The notes under the pieces were generated by a model that was not told the DNA's origin, searched no databases, and was given only the letters and a program-made list of their open reading frames with translations. The translations under genes and the position numbers were made by a program. DNA of 64,000 nt, from the NCBI RefSeq assembly GCF_022321485.1, contig NZ_JAKOGG010000002.1, forward strand, positions 372,001 through 436,000. Reading direction: 5' to 3'. This document shows positions 1 through 8,063 of the stretch, piece after piece. This DNA comes from Shewanella electrica. GTDB taxonomy: Bacteria; Pseudomonadota; Gammaproteobacteria; Enterobacterales; Shewanellaceae. Each line of letters starts with the position of its first letter. Within the stretch, counting starts at the first letter, position 1.

Positions 1-2062
1 CAGCGCTGCGCCCGATGGTTCGACTATCGAACACCTTGTGGTGAGTTCTGATTTTCGCGGCACCAGCGTCGACAAACTGCCCGCCAGCGTCACGGTGATA
101 GACCAGCAACGCATTGAAGACCAAGGCGCTGAGCACTTTGAAGATATGCTCAATAACATCGCTAACTTCAACTGGTCTGGCGGCAGTTCGCGGCCCAAGT
201 ACTTTCAAATTCGTGGGGTAGGTGAGCAAGAGGAATACAAGGGCGCACCCAACTCCTCGGTCGGTTTTATCATTGATGATATCGACCTTTCTGGTCTCGG
301 CATGGTGTCGAGCATGTATGACTTGCAGCAGTTTGAAGTGCTGCGCGGCCCACAAGGAACACGTTACGGTGCCAACGCGTTAGCGGGGCTGATTTACCTC
401 AAAAGTAACGACCCGACCGAAACCCGCGAACATGGTTTAGAGCTATCGCTGGGGGATGACAACCTACGCACGCTCAGCGGTTTTAGTTCCGGCCCATTGA
501 GCGACAAATTGCTCTACCGTGTGGCAGTGCAGCAGCATCAGCAAAACGGTTACATAGATAATAGCTATCTCAAGCGTGATGACACCAACCAACGTGATGA
601 ACTCAGCACTCGTCTGAAACTGCGTTGGTTTGCCACCGACAATCTGCAAGTTGATACCACCGTGATGTTTGCCGATTTTGATAACGGTTACGATGCATGG
701 ACGCTGGATAATAACGGCGAAACCAGCTTGAGCGACCAACCGGGCAAAGATTCACAAAAGACCACCGGTGCTAGCGTTAAATTGACCTACGACGGCTTTG
801 CCAGCGCGCAGTTGGTGTCGCTCACCAGCTTTGCCAATTCCGATCATCAGTATAGTTTTGACGGCGATTGGGCCAACCCTGACTATTGGGCTAGCCGCAA
901 TTGTGATGGCGGTGCCTGCGAATATAACTACTTCTGGGATCAAAGCGGCAAACGCCAGACCATTTCGCAAGAGTTACGTTTAAGCTCCAAAGACGCCGGC
1001 AAGATTTTCGCGGGTTCTACCGATTGGCTGGTGGGCGTGTATTTGATGGATTTAAGCGAAGATAACGACTTGAATTCAGTGTATAACGGCTTTCCTGATG
1101 AAGTGCTGCAATCTAAGTACGATGCTGACAATTACGCCGTATTTGGTCAGTTAGATACCACATTCAGCGGCGGATATAAGTTATCAGTCGGTGCACGTAT
1201 TGAGCGGCGCAGCAGTGATTATCGCGATAGCAATAACGACAATTTTGACCCCAGCGAAACCATGTGGGGCGGCCATATTGCGCTCACCAAAAGCTTTAGT
1301 GATACCCAAGAGGGCTACGCTCGCATCGCCCGCGGCTATAAAGCGGGTGGTTTCAACATGACGCTACCGGCCAGCATGGCGGATAAAAAAGAGTTTGATA
1401 CCGAGATTTTGTACAACTACGAAATCGGCCTCAAATCCGATTGGCTGCAAGGTGCCGCAAACACCCGCTTATCGGTGTTTTATATGGATCGTCAAGATCA
1501 ACAAGTGGCCGCGTCGCTGCAAAATCCGGCTGATCCACAACGCTTCATTCTGTTTACCGAAAACGCTGGCAGTTCGAAAAACTATGGCGCCGAGTTTGAG
1601 GGCAACTGGTATGTTAGCGACAGCGTGCAACTGTATAGCAGCGTAGGCTATCTCAGCGCCGAATATGGCGATTATCGCTACCAAGATAAATACGGTAGCG
1701 AGGTGGATTTAAGCGGGCGCGATCTGGCGCATTCACCACATTGGACCTACAGCTTAGGGGCCACTTGGCGCAGCGCCGAGGGCTGGTTTGCCAACCTTAA
1801 CGGCAGTGGTAAAAGTCAATTTTACTACTCTGACAGTAACGACTCGCGCTCAAAACCTTATAGCATCGTTAACGCCAAAGTGGGCTATGATGCCGACACT
1901 TGGGCGCTGTATCTGTGGGGCCGCAATTTGACCGACAAGCAATATGGCGTGCGCGGTTTTTACTTCGGCAACGAGCCAGACCAAGATTGGGCTGAAAAAC
2001 AGTACATTCGCTACGGCGACCCGCGCCAACTTGGACTCACGTTCCAGTTACGCTTTTTGTAA
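1..2062 (+). CDS. TonB-dependent outer-membrane receptor (5' truncated), probable thiamine-related uptake
   Basis: Outer-membrane beta-barrel receptor that imports a ligand using TonB energy. The frame is open to the left edge, so the true start, signal peptide and TonB box lie outside the window; a GTG at 38 is only an internal codon. The visible part starts in the plug domain ('LPASVTVID', then 'IRGVG' and the typical 'LRGPQGTRYGANALAG') and runs through a barrel of alternating aromatic strands to the C-terminal 'FQLRFL'. The next three genes on the same strand encode a YkoF-like protein, a PnuC-type transporter and a kinase, which suggests thiamine or a precursor as substrate; a TPP riboswitch would be expected upstream of the window. 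The family is certain; the substrate is inferred from context. Confidence 0.9.
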   Translation, partial: SAAPDGSTIEHLVVSSDFRGTSVDKLPASVTVIDQQRIEDQGAEHFEDMLNNIANFNWSGGSSRPKYFQIRGVGEQEEYKGAPNSSVGFIIDDIDLSGLGMVSSMYDLQQFEVLRGPQGTRYGANALAGLIYLKSNDPTETREHGLELSLGDDNLRTLSGFSSGPLSDKLLYRVAVQQHQQNGYIDNSYLKRDDTNQRDELSTRLKLRWFATDNLQVDTTVMFADFDNGYDAWTLDNNGETSLSDQPGKDSQKTTGASVKLTYDGFASAQLVSLTSFANSDHQYSFDGDWANPDYWASRNCDGGACEYNYFWDQSGKRQTISQELRLSSKDAGKIFAGSTDWLVGVYLMDLSEDNDLNSVYNGFPDEVLQSKYDADNYAVFGQLDTTFSGGYKLSVGARIERRSSDYRDSNNDNFDPSETMWGGHIALTKSFSDTQEGYARIARGYKAGGFNMTLPASMADKKEFDTEILYNYEIGLKSDWLQGAANTRLSVFYMDRQDQQVAASLQNPADPQRFILFTENAGSSKNYGAEFEGNWYVSDSVQLYSSVGYLSAEYGDYRYQDKYGSEVDLSGRDLAHSPHWTYSLGATWRSAEGWFANLNGSGKSQFYYSDSNDSRSKPYSIVNAKVGYDADTWALYLWGRNLTDKQYGVRGFYFGNEPDQDWAEKQYIRYGDPRQLGLTFQLRFL

Positions 2063-2106
2063 CCGTGCGCCAGTTAGTCACGGTAAAACCCAGCATTGCA
2101 TGGAAA

Positions 2107-2124
2107 GCCCCGCTTGAACGGGGC
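2107..2124 (+). other. Intercistronic stem-loop
   Basis: Perfect 6-bp stem GCCCCG/CGGGGC around CTTGAA, between the receptor gene and the YkoF-like gene. No T-run follows, so it is more likely an mRNA stabiliser or processing site than a terminator. It would fit lower or separate levels of the two cistrons. Confidence 0.5.
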
Positions 2125-2143
2125 GAAACCAAGGAGATGAAAC

Positions 2144-2407
2144 ATGAAATTAACGGCTGAAATTAGCATGTATCCGCTGACAGAAAGCGATTACAAAGAG
2201 CCGATCCGCTGGTTGATTAAGCGCCTCGACAGTTACCCCAACATTCAACGGGTAACGCACTCACTGGGTACGCAGATCAGCGGCGATTGTGATGAGATCA
2301 TGCACATTCTCGCTACCGAGATGAAAGCCACCGACGCAAAGTGGGGCAAAGCGATGTTTGTGTGTAAGTTCGTTGAAGGCGAGCTTGATTTGAACCGCAG
2401 AACCTAA
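2144..2407 (+). CDS. YkoF-like / MTH1187-family thiamine-binding protein
   Basis: Small 87-residue protein resembling the YkoF/MTH1187 family, whose ferredoxin-like fold binds thiamine or its hydroxymethylpyrimidine part. The sequence shows a beta strand ('AEISMYPL'), a helix, 'VTHSLGTQISG' and a second helix, as in that family. No signal peptide is visible, so it is probably cytoplasmic. The start ATG is set by AAGGAG at 2131-2136 with 7-nt spacing. It lies 81 bp after the TonB receptor and 11 bp before the PnuC-type gene, and this context is the main support for a thiamine role. It could instead be a general binding domain of the same fold. Confidence 0.7.
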   Translation: MKLTAEISMYPLTESDYKEPIRWLIKRLDSYPNIQRVTHSLGTQISGDCDEIMHILATEMKATDAKWGKAMFVCKFVEGELDLNRRT

Positions 2408-2418
2408 GAGACGCAATA

Positions 2419-3054
2419 ATGAGCGAACTGTGGCACCTGTTGACACAAGCCACCACTGAAATGCAAGGCATGAATTTGTGGGAAGGCTTGGCCGTGTTGT
2501 TGGCGCTGGCTTATCTGCTATTGGCGATGAAAGCCAATGCATGGTGCTGGGGCGCGGCCTTGGCCAGTACCGCCATTTATACCGTGCTGTTTTGGAAAGT
2601 GTCGCTACTGATGGAATCGGTACTCAACGTCTACTACATGGTGATGGCGGTATACGGTTACTGGATGTGGCAACGTGGTGGCAGCGAGCAGCAGGGCTTA
2701 CCGGTGTGTACTTGGTCGCTTGGGCGGCACGCTTGGGTGATTGCGCTGACCACTGCGTTATCTTTGCTGGTAGGTTATTTGATGGCAAATTACACCCATG
2801 CGGCGTTTCCGTATCTCGATGCGGCCACCACCTGTTTTGCGGTACTCACCACCTATTTGGTGGCACAAAAGGTATTAGAAAACTGGTTCTACTGGGTGGT
2901 GATTGATCTGGTGTCGATTTATCTCTACTTCAGCAAAGGCATGATGCTGACATCTTTGCTATCAGCGTTATATGTTGGCTTGGCGATTGGTGGCTATCTG
3001 TTATGGCGCTCCGATTGGCGCGCCCAGCAACTGGCCAAGGTTGAAGCACGTTGA
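2419..3054 (+). CDS. pnuT: PnuC-family transporter, probably thiamine transporter PnuT
   Basis: Inner-membrane facilitator of the PnuC family, which moves vitamin-type substrates that are then trapped by phosphorylation. The 211-residue protein has about seven hydrophobic segments and the aromatic family motif 'NVYYMVMAVYGYWMW' at residues 70-84. Members that import thiamine are called PnuT and those that import nicotinamide riboside PnuC. The YkoF-like gene before it and the kinase after it favour thiamine here. The stop TGA overlaps the next gene's TTG start, so the two are translationally coupled. Family assignment is firm; the PnuT label is inference from neighbours. Confidence 0.8.
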   Translation: MSELWHLLTQATTEMQGMNLWEGLAVLLALAYLLLAMKANAWCWGAALASTAIYTVLFWKVSLLMESVLNVYYMVMAVYGYWMWQRGGSEQQGLPVCTWSLGRHAWVIALTTALSLLVGYLMANYTHAAFPYLDAATTCFAVLTTYLVAQKVLENWFYWVVIDLVSIYLYFSKGMMLTSLLSALYVGLAIGGYLLWRSDWRAQQLAKVEAR

Positions 3055-4121
3055 AACTCGAGTCGTTATTAGCGTATTGCACCGCTGCTGAGTTTGGCCG
3101 TTTAACCCAGCAACTGCAACTGATGCAGTTGCAAGTGAGCGACCTCCGCGCTATCGACATCGGCCTGAGTAACCACAGTTTCTGTCTTACAGCATTGCAC
3201 ACAAGCGGTGCGACCCAGCGCTATTTATTGCGTATTAACGCACCGGTGACCGATGTCATTTGCGATCGCACCAATGAGGTGGCGTGTTGGCGTTCAGCGG
3301 AAGCCGCCGGTTTAGCGCCGACCTTGTATTGGGTCGATCCGCTGAACCGTTTTTATCTGGCACAGTGGTTGGATGAAACCTCGGCCAACGCGCCGAACCT
3401 CACACCGTGGCAGCAGTTCTCCGCACGGCAGTCGCTGTCCAGCGCTGAACTTGCCGACCAAGTACGAGGGCATTCACCCGCGAGCCTATTGCACGCCAGT
3501 CAACAACTGCCAATCAATCACACCGAGCAGCAGCTACTGAGCAAATTACAGCCGTTATTATTGGGATTGCGACAACTCCCCGCACCCGCGTTGGACATCA
3601 GCTTAGCGCGGCAGTGGCACATCTATGTCGAGCGGCTACAGCAAATGCGCGATAGCAATAACTTCGCTCAGCATAATGCTAAGGACGGCGCAGGCTGGTT
3701 ACAACGGTTTGAGCAGTTGCAGCAGTTTGACTGCCGCAGCGTGTTATCGCAGCTCGACGAGGTGCTGATCCAGCATCAATACTGCCATCGCGATTTAAGC
3801 GCCAATAACTTGCTGCTCACCGCTGAGCGGCTGATGTGCGTCGATTTTGAATACTGCTGTAGCTCACATCCCCTGTTTGAGCTGGTGGGTGTATTAGCCA
3901 CACATCAATTGTCGCCCGTGGCGCAGCAACAGCTCATTGGCGGTTATCTGCTACAGCACCCGTATGTTACTGTCGATGCGCTCGCGGCATTGCCAGCTGC
4001 GCTCGACATCTTTTGGCTGTATTCCTGCGCATGGGCACTGCAAATGGCCGATGGTCAGTGTAAAGACGCCAGCGAATTTTTCAGTTGGTTTGACAACTAT
4101 TGGCAACTTGTCAGAAAGTGA
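3051..4121 (+). CDS. APH/choline-kinase-fold small-molecule kinase, probable thiamine kinase
   Basis: Cytoplasmic phosphotransferase of the aminoglycoside/choline-kinase fold. The catalytic loop 'HRDLSANN' is at residues 246-253 and the metal-binding 'DFEY' at 265-268; 'LLRIN' near residue 60 is the ATP-lysine strand in which Arg replaces Lys, a variation seen in this fold. With 356 residues it is longer than E. coli ThiK. Translation starts at TTG overlapping the TGA of the transporter gene (TTGA). Coupled to a PnuT-type facilitator, it probably phosphorylates thiamine after entry and so traps it. Another alcohol or amino-sugar substrate cannot be ruled out from sequence. Confidence 0.75.
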   Translation: MKLESLLAYCTAAEFGRLTQQLQLMQLQVSDLRAIDIGLSNHSFCLTALHTSGATQRYLLRINAPVTDVICDRTNEVACWRSAEAAGLAPTLYWVDPLNRFYLAQWLDETSANAPNLTPWQQFSARQSLSSAELADQVRGHSPASLLHASQQLPINHTEQQLLSKLQPLLLGLRQLPAPALDISLARQWHIYVERLQQMRDSNNFAQHNAKDGAGWLQRFEQLQQFDCRSVLSQLDEVLIQHQYCHRDLSANNLLLTAERLMCVDFEYCCSSHPLFELVGVLATHQLSPVAQQQLIGGYLLQHPYVTVDALAALPAALDIFWLYSCAWALQMADGQCKDASEFFSWFDNYWQLVRK

Positions 4122-4205
4122 AGCAATTGGTGGTCGGGAACCAATAACTGTTACATTGGTCCATTACATTAACATTTGCTGAATAATTCGACAGGGAAGC
4201 GCTGC

Positions 4206-5051
4206 ATGAAACGACTGCTTACGATAACTAGCTTGCTGCTCTTGCTAACAGCATGCTCCACCAAAATGAGTTATCACTTCATGGATTGGGCCATCGAATG
4301 GGGCTTAGAGGACTACGTTAGCCTTAATGACCAACAAGACGATCAGTTTGATCAGTTGCTGACCGGGTTTATTAAATGGCACAAAACCAGTGAGCTACCC
4401 AAATATGCCGCCGACCTGCGCGGTTTTCGACAACATATCAGCGATAACAACTTCTCGCCTGACTATTGGCTGCAATTTACCGATAAGCTGCGTGACCATT
4501 GGTACAACATTTTCAGCCAATGTTTTGAACAAGCTTGGCCGTTAGTGCAATCGCTGTCGGATGAACAGGTGACACAGATCAACGACAAGCTCACCAAAGA
4601 GCAAAAAGAACTCGATGAAGAATATGCGGGTAAAAGTCATGAAGCGTTGATCAAACAAGCCGACCAACGCTTAGAAGATACTTTAGACGATTGGCTAGGC
4701 AGCGTAACAAAACAGCAAAAACAACTTGTGCATCAGTACAATAGCGAGCGAGAATTTACCACCGACATGTGGCTTGAGTATCGCCATGAATGGTATCGGC
4801 AGTTTAAGCAGACGCTGGTTGAGCGCGATAATACGCCACAGCTTAAAACTCAGCTTAAAATGTTACTGACCGCGCCACAGCAACTGCGTAGCCAGGATTA
4901 CCAACAAAAACTGCAGCAAAATACCTATAAATTTGGCGAATGGCTGGTAGCGTTGCAGCCGACATTAACGGCAAAACAGCAACGACATCTGCTCAATAAA
5001 CTCGATGAATTGATAGAAGATCTTGACGAACTCGCCGCAGAAGGTGATTAA
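4206..5051 (+). CDS. DUF6279-type lipoprotein
   Basis: Predicted periplasm-facing lipoprotein of 281 residues. The start at 4206 gives a clean lipoprotein signal (Met-Lys-Arg, Leu-rich core, lipobox 'LTAC' with Cys17); an upstream in-frame start would add nine residues before it and is less likely. The rest is highly charged and Gln/Glu/Leu-rich, with helical coiled-coil character ('DQQDDQFDQLL', 'LTKEQKELDEEY'), as in the DUF6279 family. Function is unknown. It follows the thiamine operon by 84 bp on the same strand but shows no functional link to it. Confidence 0.7.
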   Translation: MKRLLTITSLLLLLTACSTKMSYHFMDWAIEWGLEDYVSLNDQQDDQFDQLLTGFIKWHKTSELPKYAADLRGFRQHISDNNFSPDYWLQFTDKLRDHWYNIFSQCFEQAWPLVQSLSDEQVTQINDKLTKEQKELDEEYAGKSHEALIKQADQRLEDTLDDWLGSVTKQQKQLVHQYNSEREFTTDMWLEYRHEWYRQFKQTLVERDNTPQLKTQLKMLLTAPQQLRSQDYQQKLQQNTYKFGEWLVALQPTLTAKQQRHLLNKLDELIEDLDELAAEGD

Positions 5052-5129
5052 TTTAGCCACCAGATTTGAGTATCGCTCGCTAGCCCTGCTATGGTGTTAG
5101 CGAGCATGTATTAGATTAAGGACAACATT

Positions 5130-5681
5130 GTGGATGCACTAACGCTTCTTCTTACTCGCCAATCCTGCCCGCGGTTAACTAAACCCGCTCCTAACGCTGA
5201 CCAATTGAAAGTGATTTTAGACGCCGCCGCGCGCGTACCCGATCACGGTGGTTTGACCCCTTGGGAATTTATCGTCGCCGAAGGCGAGGGCTTAAGTAAA
5301 CTCGCTGATATTTTTGAAGCCGCCGCCAGCCAGCAGGGCGCTGACGACGACTTCATACAAAAAGCCGCCAATATGCCTAAACGCGCGCCAATGATTATCA
5401 CCGTGGTGGCTAAAACCCGTAGCGACATTAGCAAGGTGCCAGAGTTTGAACAGCAACTCGCCGCCGGTTGTGCCGTGATGGCGATGCAACAAGCCGCATT
5501 TGCCCAAGGCCTTGGCGGCATCTGGCGCACTGGCAGCTTCGCCTTCGATGAAACCGTTAACAAAGAACTAGGACTCGAAGTTGATGACCAGATCGTCGGT
5601 TTTCTCTACCTCGGCACCCCAGCGATTGAGATGCCACTGAAACCACAAAAAGACGGCAGCCAATTCGTCCGTTATCTGTAA
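5130..5681 (+). CDS. ydjA: YdjA-like FMN-dependent nitroreductase
   Basis: NAD(P)H-dependent flavin reductase of the nitroreductase superfamily, close to E. coli YdjA from my memory of that sequence: the N-terminal 'MDALTLLLTRQS', 'PDHGGLTPWEF', 'AAGCAVMAMQQAAFAQGLG' and 'GFLYLGTP' all have counterparts. At 183 residues it matches the minimal family length. The physiological substrate of YdjA proteins is not settled. Translation probably starts at GTG with an AAGGA-type site about 7 nt upstream. A rho-independent terminator follows at 5701-5729. Confidence 0.88.
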   Translation: MDALTLLLTRQSCPRLTKPAPNADQLKVILDAAARVPDHGGLTPWEFIVAEGEGLSKLADIFEAAASQQGADDDFIQKAANMPKRAPMIITVVAKTRSDISKVPEFEQQLAAGCAVMAMQQAAFAQGLGGIWRTGSFAFDETVNKELGLEVDDQIVGFLYLGTPAIEMPLKPQKDGSQFVRYL

Positions 5682-5700
5682 CTGCGGTAATTGCCGACGA

Positions 5701-5730
5701 AAGCCATTGTTAATCCAGTGGCTTTTTTGG
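5701..5730 (+). terminator. Rho-independent terminator after ydjA
   Basis: AAAGCCA (5701-5707) pairs with TGGCTTT (5720-5726) and a T-run follows. It lies 20 bp after the ydjA stop. Confidence 0.75.
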
Positions 5731-5758
5731 TTTAGCTCCAACCAACCGAGTGGTAACA

Positions 5759-6034
5759 ATGCAGTCTGATCCGAAGAAACTGCTAGAGAAAAATCAGCAA
5801 CTGATCCATTCCGAGTTGATGAAAGTGCTGTCGCACACGCAACGGGAACAGGGTGAGTGGATTGTGCATTCGTTGATGGTAGAAGGCTGCGATGCGCCGT
5901 TTAAATTTAAGCGCAAAGGGCCGTATCAGAGTTTAAAGGGGGCGCGTGTCAATTTGACCTACTATCCCGCACATGACGTGGTAGCCGGGCTCAGCTTTGA
6001 ATACATGAAGGTAGTGCGCATTAAGAGAAGCTAA
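5759..6034 (+). CDS. Conserved-looking small protein, unknown
   Basis: Basic, soluble 91-residue protein that I do not recognise. It begins with a charged helix ('DPKKLLEKNQQLIHSELMKVL') and continues with beta-rich sequence ('GEWIVHSLMVEG', 'ARVNLTYYPAHDVVAG'). No signal peptide or membrane segment is present. An ATG at 5759 is the likely start; an in-frame GTG lies three codons earlier. It stands alone between the ydjA terminator and a small membrane-protein gene. Confidence 0.6.
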   Translation: MQSDPKKLLEKNQQLIHSELMKVLSHTQREQGEWIVHSLMVEGCDAPFKFKRKGPYQSLKGARVNLTYYPAHDVVAGLSFEYMKVVRIKRS

Positions 6035-6125
6035 TGCAGTTAGCTTTCCCCTGTGAGGTTACGGTGCTTAGCGAAGTAAAACTTTTGGTATTTTCCCGTA
6101 CGGAAGATTATTGATAAGGACAAAA

Positions 6126-6338
6126 ATGAATTCTAAAAAATGGGTCTCATTAATTGCCTCCGTGGTATTGATTGGGCATGCAATTTTAGGACTTATTCGG
6201 GGCGAAATTTTACTGAAAGGTGGTAGTACCATTGAATTCCAAGTCGAACCTATCGCGTTTATCGCTTTAGTTTCCTTAGAAATAGCAATTTCGATGTACG
6301 TAGTTTGGGCTTTCCTCATTGTAGATAAACGTAGTTAG
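6126..6338 (+). CDS. Small two-TM membrane protein, unknown
   Basis: Predicted 70-residue membrane protein with two hydrophobic helices (about residues 7-24 and 45-66) around a short polar loop. I do not recognise a family. AAGGA at 6116-6120 before the ATG at 6126 fixes the start; an earlier in-frame alternative codon is less well placed. Its last four bases overlap the 3' end of the convergent relE-like gene, so antisense effects between the two are possible. Confidence 0.55.
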   Translation: MNSKKWVSLIASVVLIGHAILGLIRGEILLKGGSTIEFQVEPIAFIALVSLEIAISMYVVWAFLIVDKRS

Positions 6339-6637
6339 TCTACGTCGCGATTTTCAATGCGTCTGATCGCTTTATGATAAACATCACTGCGATCACGTTT
6401 TCCTACCGCGACAACGGTCACGGTGATGACATCATCTGCAACTTGATAAACTAAACGGTAGCCCGATTGGCGTAATTTAATTTTGTACATGTTATCTGCG
6501 CCGGAAAGCTTAGATGCGGGTACATGTGGATTTGCTAACCGTTCAATCAGTTTTTTCTTAAACTGCTGTTGTAAAGTTGCACCGAGCTTTTGCCACTCTT
6601 TAAGTGCACTTTTTTTGAACTGAAGTTTATAGTTCAT
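6335..6637 (-). CDS. relE: RelE/ParE-family toxin
   Basis: Predicted type II toxin of the RelE superfamily, whose classical members cleave mRNA in the ribosomal A site. The 100-residue protein shows the usual order: 'FKKSALKEWQKL', 'NPHVPASKLSG', 'YKIKLRQSGYRLVYQV', then the basic C-terminal 'VGKRDRSDVYHKAIRRI' that carries candidate catalytic residues. ATG at 6637 is taken as start, with a TTG one codon upstream. It overlaps the end of the antitoxin gene by 11 bp, the usual arrangement for such modules. The call rests on motif pattern and gene pairing. Confidence 0.88.
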   Translation of the reverse strand: MNYKLQFKKSALKEWQKLGATLQQQFKKKLIERLANPHVPASKLSGADNMYKIKLRQSGYRLVYQVADDVITVTVVAVGKRDRSDVYHKAIRRIENRDVD

Positions 6638-6875
6638 CAATATTTACCGAAATAACGTCTTCCGTTTCACGTTCTTTTGCAATCGCCAGTAATTCCAAAT
6701 CCTCAAGTCGATCTAGCATCATTTCGTAGGCAGCTGCTGGTACACAGTAGAAGGCAGGTTCATTGCGATTAAGTACTGCAACGGGTTCACCATAGTTACT
6801 GGTTGCAACTTTCATAGGGTTCGCTTTTAACTCGGTAATGCTGGCAGCGACATCAGCTAAAATTCTATTGGTCAT
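6627..6875 (-). CDS. relB: Phd/YefM- or RelB-type antitoxin
   Basis: 82-residue antitoxin directly upstream of, and overlapping, the RelE-type gene. The N-terminal half ('ADVAASITELKANPMKVA', 'GEPVAVLNRNEPAFYCVPAAAYE') has the Phd/YefM DNA-binding fold pattern; the acidic C terminus ('ERETEDVISVNIDEL') would wrap the toxin. Very similar pairs occur in Vibrio chromosomal integrons from memory, but no convincing attC site flanks this one. The pair is expected to autorepress its own promoter upstream of 6876. Confidence 0.85.
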   Translation of the reverse strand: MTNRILADVAASITELKANPMKVATSNYGEPVAVLNRNEPAFYCVPAAAYEMMLDRLEDLELLAIAKERETEDVISVNIDEL

Positions 6876-6986
6876 TTATTCGGTCTCTAATTAGGTCTTA
6901 ATAGTGGTTATTTTAGCGGCGTACACAATGTATAACAAGCTGCTTGCAGGGAACGTTGAATAGTGTTTGTAATGCGGTTTAGTGGT

Positions 6987-7027
6987 ATTCGATTGTTCGT
7001 ATACAAATGATTAGCATACGAATCGAA
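6987..7027. repeat. Imperfect inverted repeat
   Basis: The left arm ATTCGATTGTTCGTAT (6987-7002) and right arm ATACGAATCGAAT (7015-7027) are complementary except for a 2-nt insertion. It is AT-rich and not followed by T's, so it could be an operator or an RNA stem. Confidence 0.5.
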
Positions 7028-7077
7028 TTACGTTGTTGCTGTAGCGGAACTGCCATAGAATCCGCGATCAATGATTG

Positions 7078-7111
7078 AAGGCCTTTGCATTGTTTGCGAA
7101 GGCCTTTTTAG
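7078..7111 (+). terminator. Strong terminator without an upstream gene on the same strand
   Basis: AAGGCCTTTGC and GCGAAGGCCTT form an 11-bp stem with one mismatch, followed by TTTTT. No CDS on the plus strand ends before it within about 740 bp (the nearest ends at 6338), so it may end a small RNA or protect the following gene from read-through. Confidence 0.7.
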
Positions 7112-7178
7112 TGGAAGTTTCCCAGAGCGCTGTGTCGAGCAAACGGCTATCGCTTTGGCTATTTAAGCCGGAACGATA

Positions 7179-7799
7179 ATGAATCGATTTGATGATGCGC
7201 TGCTAGATACTATCGCTGATGCGTTGGTGAGCGATGGTTACCTGATTTTACGTGATGTATTGCCGCAACAACTCACTGAAGCACTGCGGTTGCGGGTAGA
7301 AGAAGCGCCCGTAGAAGATTTTCGCTTTGCGGCGATTGGCCGTGGCGGCGAGCAACAACTCAACCATGATATTCGCTCTGATCGTATTCGGTGGTTGGAA
7401 CCGAGCAGTGAGCCAGACAGCGGCTATACCATGTTTATGGAATCATTACGCGAAGGGCTAAATCAGCGGCTGTTTATGGGGCTGTTTGATTACGAAAGCC
7501 ATTACGCTTGGTATCGTCCCGGCGCGTTTTATCAAAAACATTTGGATGCACTGCGCGGCAGCCAAAACCGCATTTTGACCACAGTGTTCTTTTTGAATCA
7601 TGAGTGGCAAGCGGAGCAGGGCGGTGAGTTGAAGTTGTACGACGAGGACGATCAACTGCTGCACACCATTTTGCCGGAGTTTGGCACCTTGGTTATTTTC
7701 TTGAGTGAACGTTTCCCGCACGAAGTGTGCCCAACCCAACGCGGCCGTGGCAGTATTGCTGGCTGGTTCCGTGTGAGCAACAGTCATTACGGTTTTTAG
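7179..7799 (+). CDS. SM-20/PHD-like 2OG-Fe(II) dioxygenase
   Basis: Non-haem iron dioxygenase of the prolyl-hydroxylase type, which couples 2-oxoglutarate decarboxylation to hydroxylation of a protein or small molecule. The iron triad is His121-x-Asp123 ('KHLDAL') and His181 ('FPHEV'); Arg190 nine residues after His181 fits the 2OG-binding arginine ('RGSIAGWFR'). With 206 residues it resembles the short bacterial homologues of eukaryotic PHD enzymes, one of which in Pseudomonas hydroxylates EF-Tu. The substrate here is unknown. It forms a single-gene unit after the terminator at 7078-7111. Confidence 0.85.
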   Translation: MNRFDDALLDTIADALVSDGYLILRDVLPQQLTEALRLRVEEAPVEDFRFAAIGRGGEQQLNHDIRSDRIRWLEPSSEPDSGYTMFMESLREGLNQRLFMGLFDYESHYAWYRPGAFYQKHLDALRGSQNRILTTVFFLNHEWQAEQGGELKLYDEDDQLLHTILPEFGTLVIFLSERFPHEVCPTQRGRGSIAGWFRVSNSHYGF

Positions 7800-7993
7800 G
7801 CTGTTGCACTTTCTGTATGTTAATCGCGAGTTTACGGTGTTATGTGTTGCTAAGCTCGCGGCTTGCTTGCCCAATTCCTCTTTTTGTCCGTCTGGCAAAA
7901 TATCCTGCTGTTGTCTGCCCCATAGTGAGTACCAAATAAATCGGTTGTTAACTTGCGCTTTGCTGGGAATTTCGGGATAGTTCAAACAGACCC

Positions 7994-8014
7994 TATTGGC
8001 AGTGTTTGCCAATA
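7994..8014. promoter_or_regulatory. Palindrome upstream of the acetyltransferase gene
   Basis: Perfect 8-bp arms TATTGGCA/TGCCAATA with a 5-nt loop, 50 bp upstream of the start at 8064. It could be an operator or a leader hairpin; no regulator can be named. Confidence 0.35.
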
Positions 8015-8063
8015 AGTTGTTGTTGGGGTTAATAAGATCTCAACCTTGAACAGGAGAAACTTC

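Larger units (their letters stand above)
6876..7177. other. 302-bp intergenic stretch with inverted repeat and orphan terminator
   Basis: This gap holds the relBE promoter side, an inverted repeat at 6987-7027 (arms ATTCGAT-TG-TTCGTAT and ATACGAATCGAAT, imperfect by a 2-nt bulge), a small hairpin GCGGA/TCCGC around 7038-7062 and a strong terminator at 7078-7111. No ORF of note is seen on either strand. Confidence 0.5.

Noticed and set aside
6931-6952. TATAACAAGCTGCTTGCAGGGA, similar to the start of Vibrio attC sites, next to relBE
   Set aside because: Only a half-site resemblance; no matching R' end (GTTRRRY with complementary arm) was found within 150 bp.
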